64,000 nucleotides of DNA from Quadrisphaera granulorum (GTDB lineage Bacteria > Actinomycetota > Actinomycetes > Actinomycetales > Quadrisphaeraceae), in NCBI RefSeq assembly GCF_003149145.1, contig NZ_QGDQ01000002.1, positions 1-64,000 on the forward strand. The letters run 5' to 3'. The notes below the pieces were generated by a model, which was given only the letters and a program-made list of their open reading frames with translations, searched no databases and was not told the origin of the DNA. Made by a program: the position numbers and the translations under genes. Shown here one piece after another: positions 25,083 through 34,500 of this stretch (position 1 is its first letter; every line of letters begins with the position of its first letter).

Positions 25083-25391
25083 ATGACCCACATCACCACC
25101 GGACACGAGATCGTCGAAGACACCGACGAGATCCTGGCCGCCGCCCGCCGCCTTGAGTCGCAGGGTGATGACGACGCAACCATTGACCCGACCCATGTCA
25201 GCCGTCCCGACAATCCCATGACCCGTTTGGAAGACGCTGTGGCTGCGTCACACCGGGCCGACGTCGCTCTCTTCGAGGCCGTTCAGTCCGCCGCAGCGGC
25301 AGGCGCCTCATGGGCTGCCATCGGCGCGGTCCTCGGCGTCAGCCGGCAGGCCGTGCGGCAACGGTTCGGCCCACTCATCAAGACGAAGTAG
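25083..25391 (+). CDS. Small helix-turn-helix protein, likely antitoxin partner
   Basis: The 102-aa acidic protein ends in a helix-turn-helix, GASWAAIGAVLGVSRQAVRQRF. The N-terminal half is acidic and probably partly disordered. The ATG at 25083 follows GAGG by 8 nt; a GTG at 25074 is possible. Pairing with the upstream 74-aa protein in one transcript fits a toxin-antitoxin module in which the DNA-binding partner also represses the promoter. An inverted-repeat operator candidate lies at 24794-24815. Confidence 0.6.
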   Translation: MTHITTGHEIVEDTDEILAAARRLESQGDDDATIDPTHVSRPDNPMTRLEDAVAASHRADVALFEAVQSAAAAGASWAAIGAVLGVSRQAVRQRFGPLIKTK

Positions 25392-25408
25392 TCCGTCAAG
25401 AGCGAGCA

Positions 25409-25446
25409 GGGCCTCCCACCAGCGCGTGAGCGCCAGCGGGAGGCCC
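25409..25446. terminator. Terminator between the small-protein pair and tRNA-Ser
   Basis: GGGCCTCCC (25409-25417) pairs with GGGAGGCCC (25438-25446). It serves the plus-strand pair and the minus-strand tRNA, which converge here. Confidence 0.7.
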
Positions 25447-25456
25447 CGCGTCCGGG

Positions 25457-25541
25457 CGGAGGGCGTGGGATTCGAACCCACGGACTGTTTCCAGTCAACC
25501 GCTTTCAAGGCGGTCCAGTTCGGCCGCTCCTGCAGCCCTCC
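25457..25541 (-). tRNA. tRNA-Ser (anticodon UGA)
   Basis: The minus strand folds as a class II tRNA. The 7-bp acceptor stem is GGAGGGC with GCCCTCC, the anticodon loop is CTTGAAA (anticodon TGA), the long variable arm is GACTGGAAACAGTC, and the T loop is TTCGAAT. Discriminator base G is typical of tRNA-Ser. The CCA end is not encoded. Confidence 0.95.
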
Positions 25542-25603
25542 TCGGCGCGCCCATCCTGCCGCACCGTCGCCGTCGCTGTGCAGTCGGCAGGATCGGCGCG
25601 GCG

Positions 25604-26899
25604 TCAGAAGGACGTGCTGTACTGCGGTTCGCCGTCGCAGGCCAACGCGGAGTGGAGCCGAGCGACGACGGCGGGGGCGTCGGCCTGCACGAGCCCGGCC
25701 CGCGCCAGCGGCGCCAGACGCGGGCCGCCGAGGAACGCCGCGCCCAGGGTGCCCACGCCGAGGCGCACGTCGGCCGGGGTGTCGGTGCGCGTGCACTCCG
25801 CGCCGTCCGGGCCGCCGCGCAGGCGCACGCGGGCCGAGGCATCGACGCCGGGCAGGCCGCCGTCGTCGTCGACCTCCAGCACGACGTCGACCTCGCAGGC
25901 GTAGCTGCGGGCCGCGAGCGCGGCGGGCACGTCGAGCAGGCGCACCCACATGCCGTCGCGCAACGCGGTGGTGGTGACAGCCCGTGGGTCGGTGAGCAGG
26001 TGGGGCAGCGGGTCATCGAGGGGGACGGCGCGCCGGGCGACGACGTCCTCGACGAGGTCGAGGGCCAGCAGCGAGCGCCACAGGGAGGCGTGGGCGGCGG
26101 GCGTGGTGGCGACGACCTCGACGACGCGGGCGGTGTCGCCGTCGTCGGTGACCTGATAGGTCGCGTAACCGTCGGGGTGGACGAGCGCGAACAGTTCAGT
26201 GCCGCCGGAGCGCTGGTCCGGCGGGTCCGTAAGCACCCAGTCCCACCAGGCACTGCTGCGCGAGAGGGCCCCGGGGGTAGCGGCGCACCAGCGGTCATGG
26301 ACGGCGGCGAGGTGGTTCTTGGCTGCCGCGATGCTGGCGTGGCGAGCCACGGCTGCGCCGGCGAGGGCCTCGGCGGCCGGAGTGAAGCGGGCGCAGCGCC
26401 TGTCGATGCTCACCGAGCGGTTGGTGGTGGCGGCGCCGTAGCCGAAGCGGCCGTAGATGCCGGCCTCGCTGGCAGTGAGCACCGCGAGGGCGGCGCCTTC
26501 CGCGACGAGCCCGGTATGCAGATCAGCGAACATCCTTCGCAGCAGCCCGCGGCGGCGCTGGTGCAGGGCGACGGCGACCCACGTGACGCCGGGCACGGGC
26601 AGCTGGGCGCCGCCGGGGAGCGTCATGGTGAAGGGGTAGGCACCGGCGGTGCCGGCCAGGGCGTCGATGCCGTCGATGCCCTGGGCGGCGTGATCGCCGG
26701 GCTCGACGGCGACCACGAACCGCTCGGCCTCGAAGAGGGCTTCGAACCCGGCGAATTCGTCGTCGGGCCAGCTGGCGCCGAAGGCGCGGCTGTCGAGCGC
26801 ACGCAGGGCGGGGAGGTCGTCGCGGGTGGCGCGACGGATGACGGGGTCGACAGGAGCGCCGGCGGTGATGGCCGCGAGGGGGGTGGCGGTGGTGCTCAC
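25604..26899 (-). CDS. eis: Eis-like GNAT N-acetyltransferase
   Basis: The 431-aa protein has a GNAT fold at the N terminus (VIRRATRDDLPALRALD, acetyl-CoA loop HQRRRGLLRRM, LTASEAGIYGRFGYG), a second GNAT-like region and a C-terminal sterol-carrier-like domain ending in Phe, whose free carboxylate is catalytic in Eis proteins. Eis enzymes acetylate amines, including aminoglycosides in Mycobacterium; the natural substrate here is unknown. The GTG at 26899 gives the usual length; the longer ORF includes repeat DNA. Confidence 0.85.
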   Translation of the reverse strand: MSTTATPLAAITAGAPVDPVIRRATRDDLPALRALDSRAFGASWPDDEFAGFEALFEAERFVVAVEPGDHAAQGIDGIDALAGTAGAYPFTMTLPGGAQLPVPGVTWVAVALHQRRRGLLRRMFADLHTGLVAEGAALAVLTASEAGIYGRFGYGAATTNRSVSIDRRCARFTPAAEALAGAAVARHASIAAAKNHLAAVHDRWCAATPGALSRSSAWWDWVLTDPPDQRSGGTELFALVHPDGYATYQVTDDGDTARVVEVVATTPAAHASLWRSLLALDLVEDVVARRAVPLDDPLPHLLTDPRAVTTTALRDGMWVRLLDVPAALAARSYACEVDVVLEVDDDGGLPGVDASARVRLRGGPDGAECTRTDTPADVRLGVGTLGAAFLGGPRLAPLARAGLVQADAPAVVARLHSALACDGEPQYSTSF

Positions 26900-26949
26900 G
26901 CTGCCGAGCCTGTCAGGCCGTGTCACGGGCGCGCCACCGACTTCCCGTC

Positions 26950-26960
26950 CGTGATCATGG
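26950..26960. repeat. TGATCA-type dispersed element
   Basis: CCGTGATCATGGAC begins here, upstream of the eis-like gene. The similarity to the copy at 37921 extends through a CTG(T/C)GCAC tail. Confidence 0.65.
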
Positions 26961-27116
26961 ACTCTGTGCACGCTCGCATGGTCATGGTCATGGTCATGGT
27001 CATGAGGCGATGACGCTGCAAACCACCGACGATCAAGCACCGGAGCGCCACCAGTCGCTGGGGCTGCCGGCCACGTGGCCGCCCAGATGTGGCCCCCCGG
27101 ACCTGGTCTCAGAAGC

Positions 27117-27183
27117 GTGCGGATCTTGGCGATCAATCGGGGCCTTGCGCAGGCGCCGTCCGACCGAACGCCAAGATCTGCAC
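27117..27183. repeat. AGATCTTGGC-type inverted repeat, copy 1
   Basis: Arms of about 24 bp (27117-27140 and 27160-27183) share GATCTTGGCG and pair with a few mismatches. A second member at 38294-38357 has nearly the same arms but a different loop. Confidence 0.75.
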
Positions 27184-27303
27184 ATCAGCCATGGCAACTG
27201 AGCTCGGGCAGCCCGGCGATCTCGGGATGTGGCGCACACTCGCGTGATCGTGGCCGGGACGGCGACACAGGGCCTCATCGCCCCCGTCCCGAGATGTACG
27301 TAG

Positions 27304-27318
27304 CGCCCATGATCACGG
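27304..27318. repeat. TGATCA-type dispersed element
   Basis: CGCCCATGATCACGG lies about 75 bp before the PAC2 gene, in the orientation seen at 18076. Confidence 0.65.
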
Positions 27319-27391
27319 AGGGCGGGATGGATCTGGGGGGTCCGCGACGTTGAGCCGGGCAGACGCATGTCGCGCTGAGGACGGAGGAGCA

Positions 27392-28339
27392 GTGCTGGCA
27401 CCGGAAGACCTGTACGAGGTGACCGACGAACCGTCGCCGGGGTCCGTGCTCGTGCACGCCCTCACCGGCTTCGTCGACGCCGGCGCGGCCTCGCAGCTCG
27501 TCGCCACCCACCTGCTCGGCCGGTTGGAGTCGCGAGTCATCGCGCGCTTCGACGTCGACCTCATGCATGACTACCGCGGCCGTCGTCCCCCGATGACCTT
27601 CACCGGAGACCGATTCGAGGACGTCGACCTGCCCGAGCTCGTGCTCCATGAGCTCCGCGACGAGGCCGACACCCCGTTCCTGCTGCTCGCCGGCGCCGAG
27701 CCCGACCTGCACTGGCAGCGATTCGCCGCCGCCATCCACCAGCTCACCCAGCGCGCCGAGGTGCGCCTGGCGGTGTCACTGCAGGGCATCCCGTGGGCAG
27801 CGCCGCACACGCGCCCGGCCGCGCTCACCGCGCACGCCAGCGACCGCGCGCTCATCACGGGGCGTCCGCGGTGGTTCGACGCCGTCGTCGTCCCCGGTCA
27901 TGCCGGCGCCTTCGTGGAGCTTGCCCTCGCCAAGGCGGGGCTGCCGTCGATGGGCTTCTCCGTGCACGTGCCGCACTACCTGGGCGCCACTGCGTTCCCG
28001 CCGTCGGCGGTGGCGCTGCTGGAGGCGCTCTCCCAGGCCACGGGCCTGCAGCTGGACGGCGCCATCGCCGAGCTCGCCAACACCGGCGTGGCGGTGCTCG
28101 CCCAGGTCGACGAGCAGGTCGCGGCCTCGGCCGAGACCCGCGAGGCTGTCTCGGCGCTGGAGCACCAGTACGACGCCGTCGCCGCCGGCCGCGGCCTGAC
28201 CGGCCCGTCGCTGGTCTCCCCGCACCTCCCCGAGGACGAGGTGGCCGACGGCGACGAGCTCGCCGCGCAGCTCGAGGCCTTCCTGCGTGCCCAGGAAGGC
28301 CCGCCGCAGGGTCAGGACGGGTCGGCCGCCGGCTCCTGA
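27392..28339 (+). CDS. PAC2 family protein
   Basis: The 315-aa protein matches the PAC2 family, common in actinobacteria and related to proteasome assembly chaperone 2 of eukaryotes. Visible hallmarks are LVHALTGFVDAGAASQL, FDVDLMHDYRGRRPPM and MGFSVHVPHYLGATAFPPSAVALLEAL. The bacterial role is not established. The GTG at 27392 has GGAGGAG directly upstream, better than the TTG at 27350. Its last 28 bp overlap the convergent cysE gene. Confidence 0.85.
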   Translation: MLAPEDLYEVTDEPSPGSVLVHALTGFVDAGAASQLVATHLLGRLESRVIARFDVDLMHDYRGRRPPMTFTGDRFEDVDLPELVLHELRDEADTPFLLLAGAEPDLHWQRFAAAIHQLTQRAEVRLAVSLQGIPWAAPHTRPAALTAHASDRALITGRPRWFDAVVVPGHAGAFVELALAKAGLPSMGFSVHVPHYLGATAFPPSAVALLEALSQATGLQLDGAIAELANTGVAVLAQVDEQVAASAETREAVSALEHQYDAVAAGRGLTGPSLVSPHLPEDEVADGDELAAQLEAFLRAQEGPPQGQDGSAAGS

Positions 28340-28914
28340 GGCTTGCCGCCGCCGGAACGCGGGAGCAGCACCCGCGCGGGCACCCCGACGGCGGTAGCGC
28401 CGTCGGGCACGTCGACCAGGACGACGGCGCCCGCACCCACGCGCGCGTCGTCGCCGACCCTCACGGCCCCCAGCACCGTCGCGCCGGCCCCGAGGACCAC
28501 GCGGTCTCCGACCGCCGGGTGGCGGCGGCCCTGCTGCTCGGCCTGGAGGCCGCTGACGCGGCCCCCGAGCGTGGTGCCGTGGTACATGAGCACGTCGTCG
28601 CCGACGATCGCGGTCTCCCCGATCACCACGCCCATGCCGTGGTCGATGACGATGCGCCGACCCAGCCGCGCCGCGGGGTGCACCTCGACGCCGGTCCGCC
28701 GCCGCGCCCAGTGCGAGACCAGCCGCGCGGGCAACCGCCACGCCGGGCCCCGCTGCCACAGGACGTGCGCCACCCGGTGCGCCCACAGCGCGTGGAGCCC
28801 GGGGGCGGTGAGCACCACCTCCAGGCGCGAGCGGGCCGCGGGGTCGCGCAGGAGCACTGCGTCGACGTCTTCGCGGATCCGCTCGCGCCAGGAGGGCGGA
28901 GCATGGTCGATCAC
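28312..28914 (-). CDS. cysE: Serine O-acetyltransferase CysE
   Basis: CysE makes O-acetylserine from serine and acetyl-CoA, the first step of cysteine synthesis. The 200-aa protein has the short N-terminal helical domain and the left-handed beta-helix hexapeptide region, with IDHGMGVVIGETAIVGDDVLMYHGTTLGG containing the catalytic His residues, and VLGAGATVLGAVRVGDDARVGAGAVV. It follows cysK by 52 bp in the same direction, so the two form a cysteine operon. The C terminus overlaps the convergent PAC2 gene. Confidence 0.93.
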   Translation of the reverse strand: MIDHAPPSWRERIREDVDAVLLRDPAARSRLEVVLTAPGLHALWAHRVAHVLWQRGPAWRLPARLVSHWARRRTGVEVHPAARLGRRIVIDHGMGVVIGETAIVGDDVLMYHGTTLGGRVSGLQAEQQGRRHPAVGDRVVLGAGATVLGAVRVGDDARVGAGAVVLVDVPDGATAVGVPARVLLPRSGGGKPQEPAADPS

Positions 28915-28966
28915 GGCTGAGTCACTCCCGCGTCGTTGCTGGGGGGGCCAGCGTCATTGCTGGAGG

Positions 28967-29896
28967 TCACTGCATGAGGTCGCTGTAGAGGACCGTCGAC
29001 AGGTACCGCTCCCCGAAGCTGGGGATGACGACGACGACGAGCTTGCCCGCCATCTCCGGGCGGCTCGCCACCTGCACGGCGGCCGAGAGCGCGGCGCCGG
29101 AGGACAGGCCCGCGAGGATGCCCTCCTCGGCGGCCGCGCGGCGGGCCCAGGCGACGGAGGTGTCGATGTCGACGTCGACCACCTCGTCGTAGACGGAGGT
29201 GTCGAGGATCTCCGGCACGAAGTTGGGGCCGATGCCCTGGATCTTGTGGGGGCCGGGCTGCCCGCCGTTGAGGATCGGGCTCTCCTTCGGCTCCACCGCG
29301 ACGACGCGCAGCCCGGGCTTGCGCTCCTTCAGCACCTGCCCGACGCCGGTGATGGTGCCGCCGGTGCCGATACCGGCGACGACGACGTCGACGCGGCCGT
29401 CCGTGTCGTCCCAGATCTCCTGCGCCGTGGTGCGGCGGTGCACCTCGGGGTTGGCGGCGTTGGCGAACTGGCGCACCTGCACCGCGCCACGCTCGGTGGC
29501 GACCTCGACGGCCTTGGCGACGGCGCCCTTCATGCCCTCGCTGCCCGGCGTGAGCACCACCTCGGCGCCGTACGCCTTGAGCAGCGCGCGCCGCTCCAGG
29601 CTCATCGTCTCCGGCATGGTCAGCACCACGCGGTAGCCGCGCGCCGCACCCGCCATCGCGAGCCCGATGCCGGTGTTGCCGCTGGTCGCCTCGACGACGG
29701 TGCCGCCCGGCTTCAGCTCCCCCGACGCTTCGGCGGCGTCGAGCATGGCGACCGCGATGCGGTCCTTCACGCTGGCCGAGGGGTTGTAGAACTCGAGCTT
29801 GGCCACCACCTCGGCCACCGCGCCTTCGGCGAGGCGGCCCAGGCGCACCAGCGGGGTACGGCCGACCAGCTGCGTGACGTCGTCGTAGATGCGCAC
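28967..29896 (-). CDS. cysK: Cysteine synthase A (O-acetylserine sulfhydrylase)
   Basis: CysK joins O-acetylserine and sulfide to make cysteine with pyridoxal phosphate. The GTG at 29896 ([19 protein letters not shown]) gives 309 aa, the usual CysK length. The PLP Lys lies in [12 protein letters not shown], followed by [13 protein letters not shown] and [12 protein letters not shown]. An in-frame TTG at 29977 would add 27 Arg/Ser-rich residues reaching into the dispersed repeat, so it is rejected. No strong Shine-Dalgarno precedes the GTG. CysK and CysE normally form a complex, and the genes are adjacent here. Confidence 0.93.
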   Translation of the reverse strand: MRIYDDVTQLVGRTPLVRLGRLAEGAVAEVVAKLEFYNPSASVKDRIAVAMLDAAEASGELKPGGTVVEATSGNTGIGLAMAGAARGYRVVLTMPETMSLERRALLKAYGAEVVLTPGSEGMKGAVAKAVEVATERGAVQVRQFANAANPEVHRRTTAQEIWDDTDGRVDVVVAGIGTGGTITGVGQVLKERKPGLRVVAVEPKESPILNGGQPGPHKIQGIGPNFVPEILDTSVYDEVVDVDIDTSVAWARRAAAEEGILAGLSSGAALSAAVQVASRPEMAGKLVVVVIPSFGERYLSTVLYSDLMQ

Positions 29897-29968
29897 GCTG
29901 GCATCGAACACCGTGGAGCTCGCAGATCTTCCGCGGGACCCTCGTCCGGCCCTACCGGACTCGTCCGA

Positions 29969-30024
29969 GGTGGCCAACTTCCCATGATCACCGCGGTCGG
30001 GGTGATCATGGGCGGTTGGCCACC
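29969..30024. repeat. TGATCA-type element as a complete inverted repeat
   Basis: Arms 29969-29992 and 30001-30024 are 24 bp, complementary at 22 positions, around an 8-nt loop. Each arm carries a TGATCA core and a GGCCACC end. It lies between the 3' end of cvnD and the 5' side of cysK, both on the minus strand. Confidence 0.85.
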
Positions 30025-30025
30025 G

Positions 30026-30607
30026 TCACGCAGCGAGCTGCTGCACCGCCATCTGCACGAGGGTCACCAGCGTCTGTTTGGTGGCGGGCCGGGCCCGCGC
30101 GTCCGTGTAGAGCACCGGCACGTGCGCGGGGACGGCGAGTGCCTCCCGCACGTCGTCGAGTTCATGCCGCGCGATCCCGTCGAAGCAATTCACCGCCACG
30201 ACGAAGGGGATACCGCGCTGCTCGAAGTAGTCGACGGCGGCGAAGCACTGCTCCAGGCGCTCGGTGTCGACGAGGACGACGGCGCCGATCGCGCCGCGGA
30301 CCAGGTCGTCCCACATGAAGAGGAACCGGTCCTGGCCGGGCGTGCCGAACAGGTACAGCCAGAGGTTGCCCGGCAGGGCGATGCGTCCGAAGTCCATGGC
30401 CACCGTGGTGGTGGTCTTGCGGTCGCGGCCGCCGGCGTCGTCGAGGCCCACGGAGTGCTCCGTCATGGCCGCCTCGGTGCTCAGCGGCTCGATGTCGGAC
30501 AGCGAGCCGATGAACGTCGTCTTGCCGACCGCGAACCCACCGGCGATGACAATCTTGACGGTGGTGGGGGCGGCCTCCAGGGCCGTCTCAGAGGGTGCTG
30601 ATGCCAT
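30026..30607 (-). CDS. cvnD: Conservon GTPase CvnD (MglA-like)
   Basis: The 193-aa protein is a small Ras-like GTPase with the P-loop GGFAVGKTTF, a switch region TTTTVAMDFGRI and the GTPGQDRF segment that replaces the usual DxxGQ, followed by VAVNCFDG in the NKxD position. CvnD is the output GTPase of conservons, which in Streptomyces act with CvnA-C like a G-protein-coupled signalling complex. The ATG at 30607 overlaps the end of cvnC by 20 bp. Confidence 0.92.
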   Translation of the reverse strand: MASAPSETALEAAPTTVKIVIAGGFAVGKTTFIGSLSDIEPLSTEAAMTEHSVGLDDAGGRDRKTTTTVAMDFGRIALPGNLWLYLFGTPGQDRFLFMWDDLVRGAIGAVVLVDTERLEQCFAAVDYFEQRGIPFVVAVNCFDGIARHELDDVREALAVPAHVPVLYTDARARPATKQTLVTLVQMAVQQLAA

Positions 30608-31028
30608 CGAGGACGCTCTCCAGCAGTCGGCGGTCGGAGGTGGGCACCCACTCGCGGCGGTCCGCGGTACCCGAGCGCCGGTCTGCCGGCGGGAGGACGG
30701 GGGCGTGCACGCGCACGGCGCCCTGGCGTTGCAGGTCACCGATGACGACGCGCGCGACGGGCACCGGCAGACGCACGTGCGCCGACAGCTCAGCCACCGA
30801 CAGCCATCCCGACGCCGTGAGCTCGAGAATGCGGCGGCACTCGCGGGTCATGCCCGTCAGGGGCGTACTGAGGGCCTGCACGAGGGCCTCCAGCGGCAGC
30901 TCGGTGGCACTCGGAGCTCGGCGACCGCCTGCCACCGCGTAGGGGCGGACGGTGGGGAGGTCCTCGCCGTCGTCGTTGCTGTCGTCACTGCCGGCGGCGA
31001 CATGGCTGCCGGGGTGGCGGGCGGACAC
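30588..31028 (-). CDS. cvnC: Conservon protein CvnC (DUF742)
   Basis: The 146-aa protein has the DUF742 pattern: VRPYAVAGGR near the start, then a winged-helix-like region (CRRILELTASGWLSVAELSAHVRLPVPVARVVIGDL). It is the third gene of the conservon, with 2 bp separating it from cvnB and 20 bp overlapping cvnD. DUF742 proteins are presumed adaptors within the complex; their direct activity is not established. Confidence 0.92.
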   Translation of the reverse strand: MSARHPGSHVAAGSDDSNDDGEDLPTVRPYAVAGGRRAPSATELPLEALVQALSTPLTGMTRECRRILELTASGWLSVAELSAHVRLPVPVARVVIGDLQRQGAVRVHAPVLPPADRRSGTADRREWVPTSDRRLLESVLDGISTL

Positions 31029-31030
31029 CC

Positions 31031-31522
31031 TCAGCCCTCCCGGCTGGTGCGCCCGGGGCCGTCCACCGGGAGCGTGGCGCGCATCTCCGCCACGAGCTGC
31101 GGGGTGAGCGCGGCGTCGGCGCGGGAGACGAGCATCGCCATCTCGTAGCCGACCAGGCCCACGTCGCAGGTGGCATCGGCGACGACGGCGAGCACCGACC
31201 CGTCCGAGACGCTCATGGTGAACAGGAACAGCTCGTCCATCTCGACGATCGCCTGCCGCACCTCTCCCCCGCGCAGCTGCCGCGCCGCGCCGCGCGTCAG
31301 GCTCGACATGCCGGCCACGATGGCGGACAGCTGGTCACCCTCGGTGCGGTCGAGGTCGGCCGACATGGCCATGAGCAGGCCATCCGCGGAGACCGCGAGG
31401 GTGTTGCGGGCTCCGGGGACGCGACGGACAAAGTCGTCCAGGAGCCAGCTGAAGCCCGCGGCAGTGGTGGTGTCCCCTCCCGCCTGCGCCGACGTCGTCA
31501 CGCTGCCGGTCTGAGCTGTCAC
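31031..31522 (-). CDS. cvnB: Conservon roadblock/LC7 protein CvnB
   Basis: The 163-aa protein is a roadblock/LC7 domain (FSWLLDDFVRRVPGARNTLAVSADGLLMA, then SDGSVLAVVADATCDVGLVGYEMAML). Roadblock proteins act as GTPase-activating or scaffold partners of MglA-like GTPases. The GTG start overlaps the stop of cvnA by 3 bp, so translation is coupled. Confidence 0.93.
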   Translation of the reverse strand: MTAQTGSVTTSAQAGGDTTTAAGFSWLLDDFVRRVPGARNTLAVSADGLLMAMSADLDRTEGDQLSAIVAGMSSLTRGAARQLRGGEVRQAIVEMDELFLFTMSVSDGSVLAVVADATCDVGLVGYEMAMLVSRADAALTPQLVAEMRATLPVDGPGRTSREG

Positions 31523-34500
31523 CGGTCCTCCTTGGTCTGGGCTTCGCCCGGGACCCCGGCGGGGGCGCGACGGGCTCGACTGACACCGCTCGTGTACCCC
31601 GCCAGCATGCTGCGAACCTCGGAGGGCTCGCGCCGGCGGGGCGGGTGCTGCCCTCCGGGCGGACGCTGCGTCACGGTCGGAGCCGACGCGGTGGGAGCGC
31701 GGCGGGCGAGCGGGGCGCCACCTGCGGACACCGCGGCCGGGCGGTAGGGCTCCCGGGGGATGCGGCCCGTCTCGAAGGCGGCGAGGGCCGGGGCCACGCC
31801 CGTGGCGGGCGGCATCGATCGCAGGGGCCGCAGCGGCGCGCCCGGCTGCGCGTGCCAGCTCGAGGCAGAGCTCCCCGTGCTGGGCGTCGCGCCAGATGTC
31901 GTGCCCTCCGCGGAGGCGGCCGTGGCGGAGGTGCGTCGCGGCAGCGCCACCGGAGTGTCCCCCGTGGTGGCGGGGGCGGTGACCGGCGTGAAGAGCTGGG
32001 CGGGCATCGCGGCGGCGAACCCGGCGGGCAGTCCGGACGCCAGACCGGCCGCGGCCGCCCCGGCACCCGGCGCATGCACACCGGTGGGCTCCGGGACCAG
32101 CGGCGAGGCCACGGGCACTGTCTCGGGGCGCGGCGCCTGAGTCGGCTGGGACGGCAGCGCGGAGGATCCAGGACGCCGGGCGACCGATTCCGAGCGGGCA
32201 GGAACCGGAGGGTTCTGCCCGGTGCGCCGGTTGCGGACCGCGGTTAGCTTTCCGCTGGCTTCCAGGGCTCGCAGCTCTCGGCGTGTCATGGGCCGGACCT
32301 CCTCCGAGGCCGGCGCTGCCGGAGCCGGGGCCGCCGAGGCCGGCGCTGCCTTTGCCGGCGCTGCGGCCGCGATCTCGTGGCTCCGCGTCGGCAGCGACGG
32401 AGCTGCGCCGGTGTCCCGGCTGACCGGCGCGTACGGCTCGGCCACCGCCTCGTCGAGGGCGCTCAGGGAGGTCGGGCGCGGAGCGCTACCGGCGCCGGAC
32501 GGCCCGGTCGCCGTCGTCGTTCCCATCTCGGTCGCCGTCGCCGGGGAACTCGACGCGGACGCCGTGAGCGGCGAGCGCAGGGCGGTGAGGTCGATGTCGG
32601 GGACGGCGGTCGGGTCGAGCTGGCCGCGCCGGGCGGCGAAGGTCCGAAACACGGCGCTGCGCCGGGCGACGGCGGGATCGCCGGGCATGGCGGCCGGTGC
32701 GTCCTGCACGGCGTCCAACGATGCCGCAGGCACCGCGGGAAGCGCACCGGTGCGAGCTCGCCGAGCAGCCTGTGCCGCCTCCGCGGCCCGCGGGGCGCGG
32801 CGGGGTAGGCCACCGGTGGACCGCGTCCTCCCGGTGCTGGGCGCCACGGCGGAGGCCGGCTGGGCGCCACGGGCGACGGCGTGCTCCGGGACGGGTCCTG
32901 GGACGGCTGCGGGGCCCGTCTCGGGCAGACGCACTGCAGGCAGCGGCGCCGAGGGGAGTGGTGCCGCGGACAGCGCAGCGCCGGCAGCGGACACGGCCGG
33001 CAGGGCGCCGGTGGCGGTGCCGCGGACCGGCAGCGCCGGTCGGGCGGCCCGGTCGTCCGGGGCGATGGACTCCACGCTGCCCGCGAACACCGTCGCCGGG
33101 AGCGCCACCGCCACCACCGTGCCGCGGACGGCACCGGCGTGGACCTCCACGGAGGCACCGAGGCGCCGGGCGATGCGGCCCACCACGAAGTAGCCCAGCT
33201 CGGAAGCGCCGACCGCTGCGCTCGCCGAGGGGTCTGCCAGGCGGGCCGCCACCTCGGCGCGCTGCGTGGGCGTCATGCCGATGCCCTCGTCGGTGACGGT
33301 CAGCAGCACACCGGTCGGCATCGGGGAGGTCGCCACGCGCACGCGAGTGCTCGGGTCGGAGGAGCGGGTGGCGTTCTCGAGAAGCTCCGCCAGCAGGTGC
33401 GCCGCGGGCAGCGCGAGGTGTCCCAGCACCGCGGGGTCGGCCCCGAGGGCGAGGTCGACACGGCGGTAGTCCTCGATCTCGCTGGACGCCGTCCGCACGA
33501 CGTCCGACAGCGGCATGGGCACCCTCAGGCGCCGGCCGCTGTCGATGCCCGCGAGCACCAGCAGCGACTCGGCGTTGCGGCGCATGCGGGTGGCGAGGTG
33601 GTCGAGAGTGAAGAGGTCCTCCAGGGTGTGGGGGTCCTCCTCGGCGCGCTCAAGGGTGTCGATGAACGACAGCTGCCGATTGAGCAGCGCCTGGTCGCGC
33701 CGGGCGACCGTGACGAAGGTGCTGGCGATGGCGGCGCGCAGCGCGGCCTGCTCCTGGGCCACCTGCACCGTGGTGGCGTTCACCTCGTTGAAGGCCGCGG
33801 CCAGGCGGCCGATCTCGTCGCGCCCTCGCACCGGGATCGGCTCGAGCTCGACCTCCGGTGCTGCGCCAGCGGTGCCGTCGGTGCCGTCGCCGGAGTGGGC
33901 GGCCTCCACGAGGCGGGGCAGGCGCTCGCGCACCTGACCGGCCGCGCGGGTGAGGGCGCGCAGCGGCTCGGTGATGCTGCGGACGATGAGCAGGGCGATG
34001 AACAGGGGGACGACGACGGCGGCCAGCGCGCCGGCCCCCAGCGTCAACGCCGACCGACGGGCGTCGGCGGCCTCTCGGGCGACAGCATCGGCACTGGTGG
34101 CAGCGAGGGCCTGAGCGGACGGCGTGAGGGCGGCGATCTCGGCGTTCAAGGCCGACCGCCACGACTCGACCGAGGGCAGCGGGAAGCCGGAGTCGGGATC
34201 GCCCTCGACGGCGGCGCGCATCTGGACCACGGCAACGCTGGGCTGCGGGATCTGGACGCCAGCGCTGCGGGACAGGCGCACCGCCTCCGGACGCGTGGTG
34301 GCGATCTGCGCGGCGATGCCCACGAGCGTGGTCCGCTCGGCACTGTCGACGGCGGCACCGGTCTGCAGCGCGCGGGAGCCGACGTCGCGCTCGTCGGCGA
34401 GGAAGCCCACGAGCTGCTGCAGGGACGTCGAAGCCCGCAGAGCATCCGCGGCGGCTGGGCCCGCGTCATCGGCGAGCGCCCCCGGCAGCGCGCTCTGGGC

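Larger units (their letters stand above)
26900..27391. other. 490-bp intergenic region with repeats between divergent genes
   Basis: No gene is supported. Two TGATCA elements (26950-26960 and 27304-27318), a short (ATGGTC)n run at 26977-27005, the AGATCTTGGC-type hairpin at 27117-27183 and a 9-bp inverted repeat (ATCTCGGGA at 27219-27227 with 27287-27295) fill most of it. Confidence 0.65.

Noticed and set aside
26977-27005. The (ATGGTC)n run as a significant repeat locus
   Set aside because: It is a short simple repeat of about five units with no visible role; it is only mentioned as part of the gap.
27033-27401. ORFs in the gap upstream of the PAC2 gene
   Set aside because: They consist of palindromic repeats read through in several frames; composition is not gene-like.
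29897-29977. N-terminal extension of cysK from a TTG at 29977
   Set aside because: The start codon lies within the dispersed hairpin, the added residues are Arg/Ser-rich, and the GTG at 29896 matches the usual CysK N terminus and length.
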